DNA of 64,000 bases. It comes from Mariniblastus sp. GTDB lineage: Bacteria; Planctomycetota; Planctomycetia; Pirellulales; Pirellulaceae. The stretch is taken from positions 48,209 to 112,208 of the forward strand of contig JAPKBL010000003.1 in the NCBI GenBank assembly GCA_028823415.1, written 5' to 3'. Below the pieces are notes generated by a model. The model was not told where the DNA came from. It saw only the letters and a list, made by a program, of their open reading frames with translations, and searched no databases. Below are positions 11,409-21,561 of the stretch, one piece after another; positions within the stretch are counted from its first letter, which is position 1; every line of letters starts with the position of its first letter. Both the position numbers and the translations under genes were made by a program.

Positions 11409-12260
11409 ATGTCACGCATAAAAACAACTGTGATCGCATTTTCAATTGCGGCTACTCTACTGGCAGTTCTGCCGAGTGAAGCTAACGCTGACGGCCCGCT
11501 GCGACGCTGGCTGAGAGGTTTTCGGACTCCCAAAAACACTGCTTGTGCCCCTGCAAATCCGTACAATCTTCAACCGGGTCAGTGCATGAAAACGTGTCAA
11601 CAGACTTGCACCCGAACAGTCGTCAACTACGTTCCCTGCACGGCCTATCGGACGGTTTCAAAGCAAGTGCCAGTCACTTCCTACCGTCCCGAAACGACCA
11701 CTGATCCATCAACGGGATGTACAACGACGTGCATGAAGCCATGTACTTCGTACACCTATCAAGTTCAGCGGGTTCCCTACACAACTTATCGTCCTGTCTA
11801 CCGGCAGGAAACTTATAAGGTTCCTGTGACAACGATCACCAACAATTGTGTGACCGATGGATGCAACACTTGCGGCACGGCCATGGGAGCTGGTGGATGT
11901 AATACTTGTGCGGTAGGCCAAGGCATGGCAACGCCTCAGCCTTACCAGACTCAGGCACCTTATTACGAACCGACAGCGCCAACGCCTGCGGATAAAAGTC
12001 CGGAACTCGGCAATACAAGTAGCCAGACTCCGGCAATGCCACAAATTGAATCGGGTTTAAGCTCGGAATATCAAACTTATTATCGCCCGGGAACGATTAC
12101 TGTTTCACAGACTGGAAACGTCTCGCCGACGCAGCAGCGTTGGGGGTACTCTCCTGTTCGACTTGCCAGTTATGAGCCAGTTGGACAATCGCGAGCACAG
12201 AGCCAAACGCGTTCTTACCCACAGCCAATCCAACGAACCGGTTGGGTTGAGGTTAAGTAA
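11409..12260 (+). CDS. Cysteine-rich exported protein with YTV-like repeats (planctomycete cell-wall type)
   Basis: Signal peptide; repeated VPVTSYRPETTTDPSTGCTTTCMKPC / VPYTTYRPVYRQETYKVPVTT motifs and paired cysteines. Start revised to ATG 11409. Confidence 0.7.
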   Translation: MSRIKTTVIAFSIAATLLAVLPSEANADGPLRRWLRGFRTPKNTACAPANPYNLQPGQCMKTCQQTCTRTVVNYVPCTAYRTVSKQVPVTSYRPETTTDPSTGCTTTCMKPCTSYTYQVQRVPYTTYRPVYRQETYKVPVTTITNNCVTDGCNTCGTAMGAGGCNTCAVGQGMATPQPYQTQAPYYEPTAPTPADKSPELGNTSSQTPAMPQIESGLSSEYQTYYRPGTITVSQTGNVSPTQQRWGYSPVRLASYEPVGQSRAQSQTRSYPQPIQRTGWVEVK

Positions 12261-12330
12261 TTTTAGCATCGTACAAACAGGTGACTTAGTAACGTGCTAG
12301 AGTCCCTGACGTTTCGAAGAACCATTGAAA

Positions 12331-12362
12331 AAGGCGAGCACTCGAGCGTGCTCGCCTTTTTT
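12331..12362. terminator. Rho-independent bidirectional terminator
   Basis: aaggcgagcac-tcgagc-gtgctcgccttttttat stem with U-tract, between convergent CDSs. Confidence 0.85.
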
Positions 12363-12428
12363 ATTTAACTAATAGCACTGGCCCATTAAGTTTAAATATG
12401 AGTTGTGCAGTGCTTCCGCCGAAAATTC

Positions 12429-13991
12429 TTACTTGATGAACTCGGCTTCAATTTGTTCGAGTGTTTTGCCTTTGGTTTCCGGAAGTGATTTCAGAAGGAT
12501 GAAAAATCCTACTGAGGCAATCACTCCAAAAATCAAGAAACTGGCTGCATTTCCGAGGTTAGATAATTCCCAAGGGAACAGTTGTGTCACCAGCCAGGCG
12601 GTAAACGAATTAACGAATCCGATGCAACCGATGGCAAGTCCACGAATTCGATTGGGGTAAAGTTCCGATAACATCACCCACATGACTGGACCGAGGGAGA
12701 ATGCAAAGCAAGCAATGAAACCGAGCACGCCCAGCAAGACGAGCATCGCATTCATTTCGATTGCAGCTTCTAGAATGTCGCCTTCGCTCTTTGCGTAGTT
12801 TTTGCCGAGCATCTTATTCATGTTATTTTTGAATTCAACATCCGATTCAAAAAGTTTTCCAGCAATCGGTAGCAAAACGCCTGACTCGATACTTGCATTG
12901 TCTTTCTCTAAAACGGCGATGTCCTCATTCGTCAATTGATACGTGGCGCCGTAAAAACCGTACGAACAGGCCAACATGCTGATCGCAATTCCGGCAATTC
13001 CAGCGAGTAGCAGAGGTCTGCGGCCGAAGCGATCGATCGTAGCCATCGCAACCAACGTGAAGACGACGGAGGTAAAGCTCAGCAGCACACCGGAGAAAAA
13101 GGCAGCGCTTACGCCGATTCCGGTTTGCTTAAAAATCGTGGTGGCGTAAAAGTAAACCGCGTTAATCCCTGTGGCTTGTTGGAGAATACCAATCAGCAAG
13201 CCGATGCCCAGAATGTATCGAAGTGAGGGGTGGAATAATTGCGCCAACGAGTTAACAAGCGAGGTTTTCTTGACGCTACTTTCTTCGCTCAGGCTCGATT
13301 GTATCGCTTTGATTTCTGCTGCAGCGACCGTTTCGCCGTGTAATTTGACAAGGACAGCTTTTCCTTCTTCCGTTCTTCCTTGTGAAAACAGCCAGCGGGG
13401 GCTCCTCGGAACAGCGAGCAGAAAAAAGAAGTAGAAGACTGCCGGAAGAAGTTCGACGCCCAGCATCCATCGCCAAACGTTGGCCTCACTTAAGAATGTC
13501 GCTCCGCCTTCGAACCAGTCATTGAATAGCAAGTTACTCAAAAAAGCGGCAAAAAAACCAAGCACAATATTGAGTTGTTGTATGGAGACCAGTTTTCCAC
13601 GATTAGCCGCACTCGATATTTCAGCGATGTAGGTGGGAGCCAGGATCAGGGCAGCACCAAAGGCAAAGCCGCCGACCATTCTTGCGAAGCACAACCAGAA
13701 AAAGGACCAGGCAATCGCTGATAAGAGGGCTGAAAGTGCATAAAGAAATGCGACAATGATCAAAATTGGTTTTCGGCCGACAACATCGCTTAGCTTTCCA
13801 GAGATCAGCATCGCAAACATGGCAACAAAAGTTGGGCAGCTGACAGCCCAGCCAGTTTGAGTATCGCTGAGTACGAAAAATGGACCGGCATAATTCATAA
13901 CGCCAGAAATGATTCCGGCATCGAATCCAAATAGAAATCCACCAAGCGAAACAATGGCGGCTAGGCCAATGATGTTCTTTGAGCTAGTCAT
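12429..13991 (-). CDS. MFS sugar porter family transporter
   Basis: 12-TM type ORF with GGFLFGFDAGIISG, GRKPILI, PRSPRWLF, DRFGRRPLLLAG, LPETKGKTLEQIE signatures. Confidence 0.92.
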   Translation of the reverse strand: MTSSKNIIGLAAIVSLGGFLFGFDAGIISGVMNYAGPFFVLSDTQTGWAVSCPTFVAMFAMLISGKLSDVVGRKPILIIVAFLYALSALLSAIAWSFFWLCFARMVGGFAFGAALILAPTYIAEISSAANRGKLVSIQQLNIVLGFFAAFLSNLLFNDWFEGGATFLSEANVWRWMLGVELLPAVFYFFFLLAVPRSPRWLFSQGRTEEGKAVLVKLHGETVAAAEIKAIQSSLSEESSVKKTSLVNSLAQLFHPSLRYILGIGLLIGILQQATGINAVYFYATTIFKQTGIGVSAAFFSGVLLSFTSVVFTLVAMATIDRFGRRPLLLAGIAGIAISMLACSYGFYGATYQLTNEDIAVLEKDNASIESGVLLPIAGKLFESDVEFKNNMNKMLGKNYAKSEGDILEAAIEMNAMLVLLGVLGFIACFAFSLGPVMWVMLSELYPNRIRGLAIGCIGFVNSFTAWLVTQLFPWELSNLGNAASFLIFGVIASVGFFILLKSLPETKGKTLEQIEAEFIK

Positions 13992-14745
13992 GTATTGTCT
14001 CTAAGATAATCTCATTCTGTCATGGTTTCGGCCAAGAAATAAATGCGTAAACCAAATTCTTGGAAGCGGTTTCAAGAGTTTGATGGATCCGAACGCGGTC
14101 GTACAGCGGACGAGGGTAGAAATGCACTGAAAGAGCAAAGAAAAACCGAGCGTCCTAGATTACTTCAATCGAGGCATTTGAAGCGAACCACAGGCAATTG
14201 GGGGTGGTAAAACGAAGCGGTTGAGAACTTTGTAGGGGCTGGAATCCGTAATTCCTGTAAATTCACCGGTGGAAATATTCGCGGATTTAGGTGGAAATGC
14301 AGGTGAAAATCGGTTTTTTTAAACGATTTGTTCAGCTGCGAAATATTTTTGAGATCGTTACTTATTTTTAGCCCAAGGGTAGAGCGTGAGTCTGTTTTCC
14401 TTTGCGGAGCTTTACAGTGGTTAATTGTTTCGTTAAGTCAGTTGATTTGGCTCGTTTGATAAACTTGATGCTTTACGAAACGCGTTCCATTTACGAGAAT
14501 TATTTGGACTAGGCCAGCAAGCGCGAAACGACGCATTGATTCACTCAATCGCGCCGAATTTGATAAGTAGAAGAACACTTAGGCCGAACGGTTGGGATCC
14601 CTCCGATCTTGACCTTTGAGTTTAACGAGAATCTCAACCCATTTGAATCCAATGGTCTGCAACGATTGCGGACGTCGGGTTGTAAAACTTTGAGGAAGCA
14701 CTGCGTAAAAGTTGTGCGCCTCCCAACGTGATAAGGCGAAATTTT

Positions 14746-17487
14746 ATGTCGGACGTGATCAAGTCAACGACCAAGTCGATCGAGGATGCGAACGAATCTT
14801 ATATTACTCAGACAGTCGATGTTGATCCTGCTGAGACGCAAGAGTGGTTGGAGTCGCTTGAGTACATCATGAGTACCAAGGGAGAAGACCGAGCGAAGTA
14901 TCTTCTTTCGGTTCTCGAGGCGCGTGCACGAGTCGAGGGCGTCGATTTACCGATCAAGTCAAACACGGCTTACATCAATACGATTGCGAAACACGAGCAA
15001 CCTGCTTATCCGGGAAACCGTGAAATTGAACGGCGGATCAAGAGCTTTGTTCGCTGGAATGCGATGGCCATGGTGGTTCGAGCAAATAAAGCGACTTCTG
15101 CCCCTGGGCTTGGCGGCGTCGGTGGTCACATTTCGACGTTTGCATCTTCGGCGACACTTTATGAGGTTGCTCAGAATCACATTTTCCGAGGCAGGGGCGA
15201 AAGTGGTTTTGATGGCGACATGGTTTATTTCCAAGGGCATGGTTCCCCCGGAATGTACTCGCGGGCCTACATGGAAGGCCGCTTAAACGAAGATCATCTA
15301 TTAAATTTCCGTCGTGAGTTGCAGGACCATCCCGGTCTTTCGTCCTACCCCCACCCTTGGCTGATGCCTGATTTTTGGGAGTATCCAACGGTCTCAATGG
15401 GGCTTGGACCCATCATGTCCATTTATCAGGCTCGGTTTAACGAGTACTTGCATGATCGAGGAATCAAAGACACTTCGAGTCAGCGTGTTTGGGCATTTCT
15501 TGGGGATGGCGAATGCGATGAGCCTGAATCCCTCGGTGCGATTACGTTAGCCGGTCGTGAAAAACTCGATAATCTCAAATTTGTGATCAACTGTAATTTG
15601 CAGCGGCTCGATGGTCCCGTTCGTGGAAACGGGAAGATCATTCAGGAACTTGAGGCACTGTTCCGCGGTGCTGGATGGAATGTAATTAAAGTCGTTTGGG
15701 GAGATGATTGGGATCCACTTCTGGAGGCTGATGAACTTGGTTTATTGGTCAAACGGATGGGCGAAGTCGTCGACGGACAGTATCAGAAATACGTGGGCAT
15801 GCCGGGTGAGTACACCCGTGAGCATTTCTTTGGGAAGCATCCCGAGTTAATTGAAATGGTGAAGAATTACTCGGACGAGAAACTACTTCGAATGCGGCGC
15901 GGCGGCCATGATCCTGAGAAAGTCTATGCCGCTTATAAGGCTGCAGAAGATCACAAAGGCCAGCCGACGGTTATCCTCGCCAAGACGATTAAGGGATACG
16001 GTCTCGGTGAAGCGGGTGAGGGGCGAAATATTGCTCACAATCAAAAGAAAATGAATGAAGCTGAATTGCTTGAATTCCGCACACGATTTGGAATTCCGAT
16101 CTCGGATGAGGATGTCGGCAAAGCACCTTTCTACAAACCGTCGGAAGACAGTATCGAGATGAAATACATGCGGGAGCGGCGAATTAAGCTTGGCGGCCCG
16201 GTTCCATCACGACCAACAGCTGTTCCGACCATGGAAGTTCCTCGATTCGAAGACTATCGGAAGCGAATCGACGACGACAGTGAAAAGAAAGAGATGTCAA
16301 CGACGATGGGTGCGGTGCGCCTGCTCTCGAGTTTGGTGCGCGACAAAAAGATTGGCAAAAACATCGTGCCGATCGTTCCCGATGAATCGAGAACCTTTGG
16401 CATGGAAGGAATGTTCCGGCAGGTCGGGATTTACGCTCATGCTGGCCAGTTGTACGAACCAGTCGACCGCGCGGAAACGGCTTACTACAAAGAAGCCAAA
16501 GACGGTCAATTGCTCGAAGAGGGAATCTCGGAAGCGGGTTCCATGGCGTCCTTTAATGCCGCGGGGACAGCGTATAGTGCTCACGGCATTAACATGATCC
16601 CATTCTATATCTACTACTCGATGTTCGGTTTCCAGCGTATTGGAGATTTAATTTGGGCTGCCGCAGATATGCGAGCCAAAGGATTCTTGCTGGGTGGGAC
16701 CGCCGGACGCACGTCACTCAATGGAGAAGGACTGCAACACCAAGACGGTCACAGTCTTCTCAATGCGATTGCATTCCCAACGGTTCGCGCCTACGACCCA
16801 GCGTTTCATTATGAAACGGCTGTGATCATTTTTGATGGCCTCAAGAAGCTATACGAAGATGGCGAAACTGCGATCTATTATTTGATGGTCGGTAACGACA
16901 ATTACATCATGCCTAAGATGCCTGAGGGTTGTGAAGAAGGGATCATCCAAGGAATTTACAAATTCCGCACTAAAGAGAGTGAGCAAGGGAAACACCGAGT
17001 TCAACTCTTTGGCAGTGGAGCAATCATGAACTGTGTCCTGAAAGCTCAGGAGATCCTGGCAGATCAATACGGCGTTTCGAGTGACGTCTGGAGTGTTACA
17101 AGTTACAACGAACTTCGTCGTGACGCTCAAGAATGCAAGCGATGGAATATGTTCCACCCGACGATGGAACCTCGGAAAAGCTATCTCGAAACTGTTTTGG
17201 CGGGATCCGAAGGGCCATTCATTGCCTCCAGTGACTACGTTCAGGCGCATAGTGAGCAAGTCGCACAATTCCTTCCCGACGAGTTCCTGGCACTTGGAAC
17301 TGATGGGATGGGGCGAAGCGAAACTCGGCCGGCCCTTCGTCGGCACTTTGAGGTGGACGCTGAGTGCGTGACGGTCGCGGCACTTTACCAATTGTGCAAG
17401 CAAGGAAAAGTCGATGCGGCAACCGTTGAAAAAGCGATCAAAGATTTGGGCGTGAACCCCGACAAGATCAGTCCTCTTTACGCGTAG
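14746..17487 (+). CDS. aceE: Pyruvate dehydrogenase E1 component, homodimeric type
   Basis: FVRWNAMAMVVRANK, GGHISTFASSATLYEVAQNHIFRG, VWAFLGDGECDEPESLGAI...FVINCNLQRLDGPVRGNGKIIQELE. Start revised to ATG 14746. Confidence 0.95.
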   Translation: MSDVIKSTTKSIEDANESYITQTVDVDPAETQEWLESLEYIMSTKGEDRAKYLLSVLEARARVEGVDLPIKSNTAYINTIAKHEQPAYPGNREIERRIKSFVRWNAMAMVVRANKATSAPGLGGVGGHISTFASSATLYEVAQNHIFRGRGESGFDGDMVYFQGHGSPGMYSRAYMEGRLNEDHLLNFRRELQDHPGLSSYPHPWLMPDFWEYPTVSMGLGPIMSIYQARFNEYLHDRGIKDTSSQRVWAFLGDGECDEPESLGAITLAGREKLDNLKFVINCNLQRLDGPVRGNGKIIQELEALFRGAGWNVIKVVWGDDWDPLLEADELGLLVKRMGEVVDGQYQKYVGMPGEYTREHFFGKHPELIEMVKNYSDEKLLRMRRGGHDPEKVYAAYKAAEDHKGQPTVILAKTIKGYGLGEAGEGRNIAHNQKKMNEAELLEFRTRFGIPISDEDVGKAPFYKPSEDSIEMKYMRERRIKLGGPVPSRPTAVPTMEVPRFEDYRKRIDDDSEKKEMSTTMGAVRLLSSLVRDKKIGKNIVPIVPDESRTFGMEGMFRQVGIYAHAGQLYEPVDRAETAYYKEAKDGQLLEEGISEAGSMASFNAAGTAYSAHGINMIPFYIYYSMFGFQRIGDLIWAAADMRAKGFLLGGTAGRTSLNGEGLQHQDGHSLLNAIAFPTVRAYDPAFHYETAVIIFDGLKKLYEDGETAIYYLMVGNDNYIMPKMPEGCEEGIIQGIYKFRTKESEQGKHRVQLFGSGAIMNCVLKAQEILADQYGVSSDVWSVTSYNELRRDAQECKRWNMFHPTMEPRKSYLETVLAGSEGPFIASSDYVQAHSEQVAQFLPDEFLALGTDGMGRSETRPALRRHFEVDAECVTVAALYQLCKQGKVDAATVEKAIKDLGVNPDKISPLYA

Positions 17488-17553
17488 TCGCTTGCAGCAT
17501 ATTCCAAGTATTTATTAATTAAACACAAGTTGAAAATAGGCTATTTATTTCCT

Positions 17554-18870
17554 ATGGCTGTTGAATTTAAATTACCCAAAATCGCCGAGGGTGTTGAGTC
17601 TGGCGACGTGCTTGAGATACTTGTTTCCGTTGGAGACACGCTTGAAATTGAGCAGGAAGTTATGGAATTAGAGACCGACAAGGCGACGATCTTTGTTCCC
17701 TCGGATGTGGAGGGCGTGATTACCGGGATTAACTGTGACATCGGCGATACCATCGCTGTCGGTCAGGTGATTCTATCGGTAGAGCCGGCGACTGCCGCCG
17801 CCGCTGCGGCGCCTGTGGAAAGTGCGCCCGCCGCCCCCGTCGCTGAAAAGCCAGCCGAGGCGGTGCAAGAGCCTGTCGCACCTGTCGCTCCGGTTCAACC
17901 CGTAGCCCCCGTGCCTCCGGTCGCGCCGGTCGTTTCGAAACCAGAGTCAGCTCTGGTAAAAAAAGCCTCGGGAGAAAAAGTCATGGTCGCCGCCGGGCCG
18001 GCGATTCGACGGTTTGCTCGGGAAGTCGGCGTTGATTTGCAAACGATTCAAGGGTCCGGTGAACATGGTCGCATTGTTCGCGAAGACGTTCTGAAAGTGG
18101 TTCGGGAGGGAAGTCGTCAAGGCGGTGGTCAATCCTCCGACCCGGCGGGAAGTCAATCCGATGGTTATGGTCCGGTTCACATCGAAAAGATGCCGAAGAT
18201 TCGTCAGACAATTGCCAAGAAGATGCACGAGTCTTGGACCACTTGCCCCCGGGTTACCAACTTTGACGACGCGGACGTGACAGCCCTTGAGGAGATCCGA
18301 CAGAACAGCAAGCAAGAATATGCGGCCGGTGGTATTAAGCTCACATCGATGCCGTTTCTCGTCAAAGCCGTTGCGATGGCGCTCAAGTCTCATCCTGTCA
18401 TTAATGCGTCGGTCGACCTTGAACAGGGGCAGATTATTTATAAAGACTACGTCAACGTTGGGATTGCGATCGATACCGAACGGGGGCTTGTCGTTCCCTC
18501 GCTACGCAATGCTGATAACCTCGGCATTCCTGATGTGGCCCGACAACTTGGACAGCTGGCCGAAAACGTCCGCTCCGGTAATTTCTCAATTGACGATTTG
18601 CGAGGAGGCACCTTTACGATCAGCAATTTAGGGGCGATTGGCGGAACGTATTCAACGCCGATCATCAATACACCCGAAACAGCTATTTTGTTGGTTGGGC
18701 GATCGAGAAAACTGCCGGTCGTTGTTGGAGACGAAGTGAAAATCCGTCTGATGATGCCGCTTAGCTTGTCCTATGACCATCGCTTGATTGATGGAGGCGC
18801 GGCGGCACGGTTCCTCAACGAAGTCATCGGGTATCTTGAAGCTCCAAGCCGGTTGTTATTAGCACTCTAA
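17554..18870 (+). CDS. aceF: Dihydrolipoamide acetyltransferase (PDH E2)
   Basis: Lipoyl domain ELETDKATIFVPS, Ala/Pro linker, peripheral-subunit-binding domain (AGPAIRRFAREVGVDLQTIQGSGEHGRIVREDV), catalytic LSYDHRLIDG. Start revised to ATG 17554. Confidence 0.93.
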   Translation: MAVEFKLPKIAEGVESGDVLEILVSVGDTLEIEQEVMELETDKATIFVPSDVEGVITGINCDIGDTIAVGQVILSVEPATAAAAAAPVESAPAAPVAEKPAEAVQEPVAPVAPVQPVAPVPPVAPVVSKPESALVKKASGEKVMVAAGPAIRRFAREVGVDLQTIQGSGEHGRIVREDVLKVVREGSRQGGGQSSDPAGSQSDGYGPVHIEKMPKIRQTIAKKMHESWTTCPRVTNFDDADVTALEEIRQNSKQEYAAGGIKLTSMPFLVKAVAMALKSHPVINASVDLEQGQIIYKDYVNVGIAIDTERGLVVPSLRNADNLGIPDVARQLGQLAENVRSGNFSIDDLRGGTFTISNLGAIGGTYSTPIINTPETAILLVGRSRKLPVVVGDEVKIRLMMPLSLSYDHRLIDGGAAARFLNEVIGYLEAPSRLLLAL

Positions 18871-18910
18871 AAACTGGAATGCTGGTTCCGATTGCAAAAC
18901 GCAAATAAAA

Positions 18911-18947
18911 AAAGGGACGCGAGATTTGTTCTCGCGTCCCTTTTTGT
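18911..18947. terminator. Rho-independent terminator after aceF, possibly bidirectional
   Basis: aaagggacgcgag-atttgtt-ctcgcgtcccttt with T-tract, A-tract on the other side. Confidence 0.85.
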
Positions 18948-18976
18948 TTTAAAAGCAACGTTGATCTAGCAAGGCG

Positions 18977-20023
18977 TTAGCGTCGCCATTCAATTCCGTA
19001 AAGGAAGCCAGCCGATAGGTGGCTGCCATCAAACAGCCCGGTTGGAGATCCGCCAGCACCGAAGATTGAGTTCGGGTTGAGATTCGTCGTTTCGGTATTC
19101 GCCCGAGCGATACCCGCCCAGGTGTAGATCGCTTGAGCACCAAGCCGAATTGAGATGTCGCGGCTAATGTTGTAGGCGATTTCATACTGACCATCCAAGA
19201 TCGGTACGAAGGACTGATCCGACTGGTACGTTTCCGAAATTCCTTGCGGCCCCGCCGATGAGTTCGTAATGTCGGTCGCGAAGTACCGTTGTTGGTTGTA
19301 AACCGTCGCGATTGAACCATCGATCGTCGTTCGCCATCGGCCTTGACGAGCATTGTACTTTCCACCCGCTTGAAAACCGAACCCGTCGTTGGTCGTGTTT
19401 TGCTTGAAGCGGTTTGTGGTCGCATCGGCGCCGACCGTTTGATTGGTGTCCTCAATCGTATTGTCGCCAATGTGCATGTACCGAACACCCATGTATGGCT
19501 CAAAGTATCCACCTTGAGAGAGTGACTGACGGAACATGCGATTGATTTCAAATGTCGACACATTCATGTCGACAAGCATCGGATTGGCGACGCTCACGTC
19601 TTGACCGGCGGAGTAGTAGATTCCTTCGGCGACCTGATAGGTGAAGCCCCACCCGTCATCGTTGTCTGAGAACCATCCGAAATCATAACGTGATCCCTGA
19701 ATGTAAGTTGAACCGGTTTGAATCGTGTCCGACTCCTCACCGATCCGCGTCGCCTTAGAGACACTGGTGTATGTCTTGTCGAGAGACATGTAGAAACCAT
19801 CGTTCGGTTTCTTCTCTTTTCCATCGGTGAATTCCAGCGGTGCGAAAACCTGAGCGTCATAATCAAAGACGCCCGGAGTTGCATACGGCCGGGTACTCTC
19901 CGCAGATTCCAGCTTTTTATAGCGGAATCTAGGACTCGGTTTGTTGATTTGCCCCTCTGTCACCCCAGAGGCGACAAACGAAACCAGAAGGGCACCAATT
20001 ATCAGTGTATTTTTCAAAGCCAT
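18977..20023 (-). CDS. Outer-membrane beta-barrel protein, BBP7-like
   Basis: Signal peptide, alternating aromatic/hydrophobic strands (YFEPYMGVRYMHIGD, FGFQAGGKYNARQGRWRTTIDGS), C-terminal LYGIEWRR. Confidence 0.6.
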   Translation of the reverse strand: MALKNTLIIGALLVSFVASGVTEGQINKPSPRFRYKKLESAESTRPYATPGVFDYDAQVFAPLEFTDGKEKKPNDGFYMSLDKTYTSVSKATRIGEESDTIQTGSTYIQGSRYDFGWFSDNDDGWGFTYQVAEGIYYSAGQDVSVANPMLVDMNVSTFEINRMFRQSLSQGGYFEPYMGVRYMHIGDNTIEDTNQTVGADATTNRFKQNTTNDGFGFQAGGKYNARQGRWRTTIDGSIATVYNQQRYFATDITNSSAGPQGISETYQSDQSFVPILDGQYEIAYNISRDISIRLGAQAIYTWAGIARANTETTNLNPNSIFGAGGSPTGLFDGSHLSAGFLYGIEWRR

Positions 20024-20382
20024 TGCTTTCTTCCTGCCTATTTGCAGTTGCAGTCCACGAGAAATCCTAACATTCCACTACCGGGGAATTCCGAGGGATT
20101 CCGCTAAGGTGAGTATCGGATGTTGGTTTGTGAGGGTTGAATAAGAAAGCAGGAATTTGACGAACATATCATTTTTTCGAGATTTGATATCAAAAAATGG
20201 GCCGTCTGAAGCTTTACTATTCTAACGAAATACCCCAAAACGCCCGATTTTACACCAAGGGGCTAACTTTGAGGTATACTGGAACTAATTGAATGCAGGA
20301 CTGTCAAACTCTTTAGAGCTTGGCAATTATCAAAAATCGCCCATTGATTAATCAGTTGGGCGAGTTTGGGAGAAAAGCAGAG

Positions 20383-21414
20383 ATGAGTATAAGAGTAGCA
20401 AAACTGATAGCATGCGCACTTTCTGGAGTCGCGCTTCTTGTAAGTCCTGGTAATGTCAATGCTGACGTTATTAATATTAACTATAGTGCAGTGGATCCAG
20501 CAGCAATTCCTGCGGTAAGAGCCGCGGAAGCGATCTGGGAAGCCCGTATTCAGGCTTATAGTACAGAGTTGCCGCGTGCGATTCGGGATCAGCTTGGTTC
20601 ATTAACGATCGATGCAACTGTTTCACCAATTGATGGACCGGGTGGGATTCTGGGTCAAGCGGGACCGACCGCGATTCTGACGATTGGCTCAAGTCGTCGT
20701 AATTTCGCCGTTGCTCTTCGATCTCAAATGACATTTGATCTCGATGATTTTCCTTCGATGACAGCTGATGGAATTTTGGTCACTGTGATTGCCCACGAGA
20801 TGGGACATGCCCTTGGTTTTGGGCCTTTATTTGATGCTAATGGTCTGATCGGCCCTTTGCATGGATTTGGTCAGACTGAGTATATAAACGGCGAGTATGC
20901 TCTGTTGGGCTATCGGCGCGATATCAGCAACCCTGTCGCTTCGTTTATTCCGTTAGAACAACGGGGTGGTGCGGGAACGGCACTGGGGCACTGGCTTGAT
21001 ATGCCACCTTTTTTCAATCAGGCGTTTACTGGCGCGTTTAAGAAAGAACTGATGACCGGATTTATTGGAGATATCGATCCTAATACTGGCGCGATTGTCT
21101 TTGCGAACTCTTTTGTTGCTCAAGCGACATGGGGTGCGATGGCAGACCTCGGATTTGCAGTGGAGGGTGTCAACGGCGCGTTTGCGGCCAAAAAAGGTCG
21201 TGGAACTGGTCGTTGGCCAAAGATCACCGGTCAGGGAAGCAATCCTTTCGAAAACAACGGCATTCCACCAGCAGATGGACTACGTTTTAATCTGGCAAGT
21301 ATCCAGAGTGTTTCCAAAGTAACACTCGGATCCAAAGGTGCTGGAGCCGAAGATGTTGAAACGACTGTCGGCGACGACCCTTACAGTCTTCGAAATCACC
21401 GCTGGGTCAAGTAG
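20383..21414 (+). CDS. Exported leishmanolysin-like zinc metalloprotease
   Basis: VIAHEMGHALGFG (HExxH), GGAGTALGHWLDMP...KKELMTGFIG (distal His region and MTG Met-turn of M8-like peptidases), ATWGAMADLGFAV; signal peptide from ATG 20383. Confidence 0.7.
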   Translation: MSIRVAKLIACALSGVALLVSPGNVNADVININYSAVDPAAIPAVRAAEAIWEARIQAYSTELPRAIRDQLGSLTIDATVSPIDGPGGILGQAGPTAILTIGSSRRNFAVALRSQMTFDLDDFPSMTADGILVTVIAHEMGHALGFGPLFDANGLIGPLHGFGQTEYINGEYALLGYRRDISNPVASFIPLEQRGGAGTALGHWLDMPPFFNQAFTGAFKKELMTGFIGDIDPNTGAIVFANSFVAQATWGAMADLGFAVEGVNGAFAAKKGRGTGRWPKITGQGSNPFENNGIPPADGLRFNLASIQSVSKVTLGSKGAGAEDVETTVGDDPYSLRNHRWVK

Positions 21415-21482
21415 TTGACCAAGTCAATCGCTTGGATTCTTCAGGGGTTGGCCGGTATCGATACGCTGGAATTTGAATACAC

Positions 21483-21515
21483 AAGGACTCGCTTAAGCAA
21501 CGAGTCTTTTTTTTT
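21483..21515 (+). terminator. Rho-independent terminator
   Basis: aaggactcg-cttaagcaa-cgagtctttttttttt hairpin and T-tract after the metalloprotease CDS. Confidence 0.75.
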
Positions 21516-21561
21516 GCGCCTGCGATTCGTTTTTTGTTTGTATCGTTTCTCGACGCTTGAG

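Noticed and set aside
16849-17403. 184-aa minus-strand ORF within aceE
   Set aside because: Antisense to a strongly supported aceE frame.
17790-17945. Ala/Pro/Val repeat-like tract in aceF
   Set aside because: Normal flexible interdomain linker of PDH E2 proteins.
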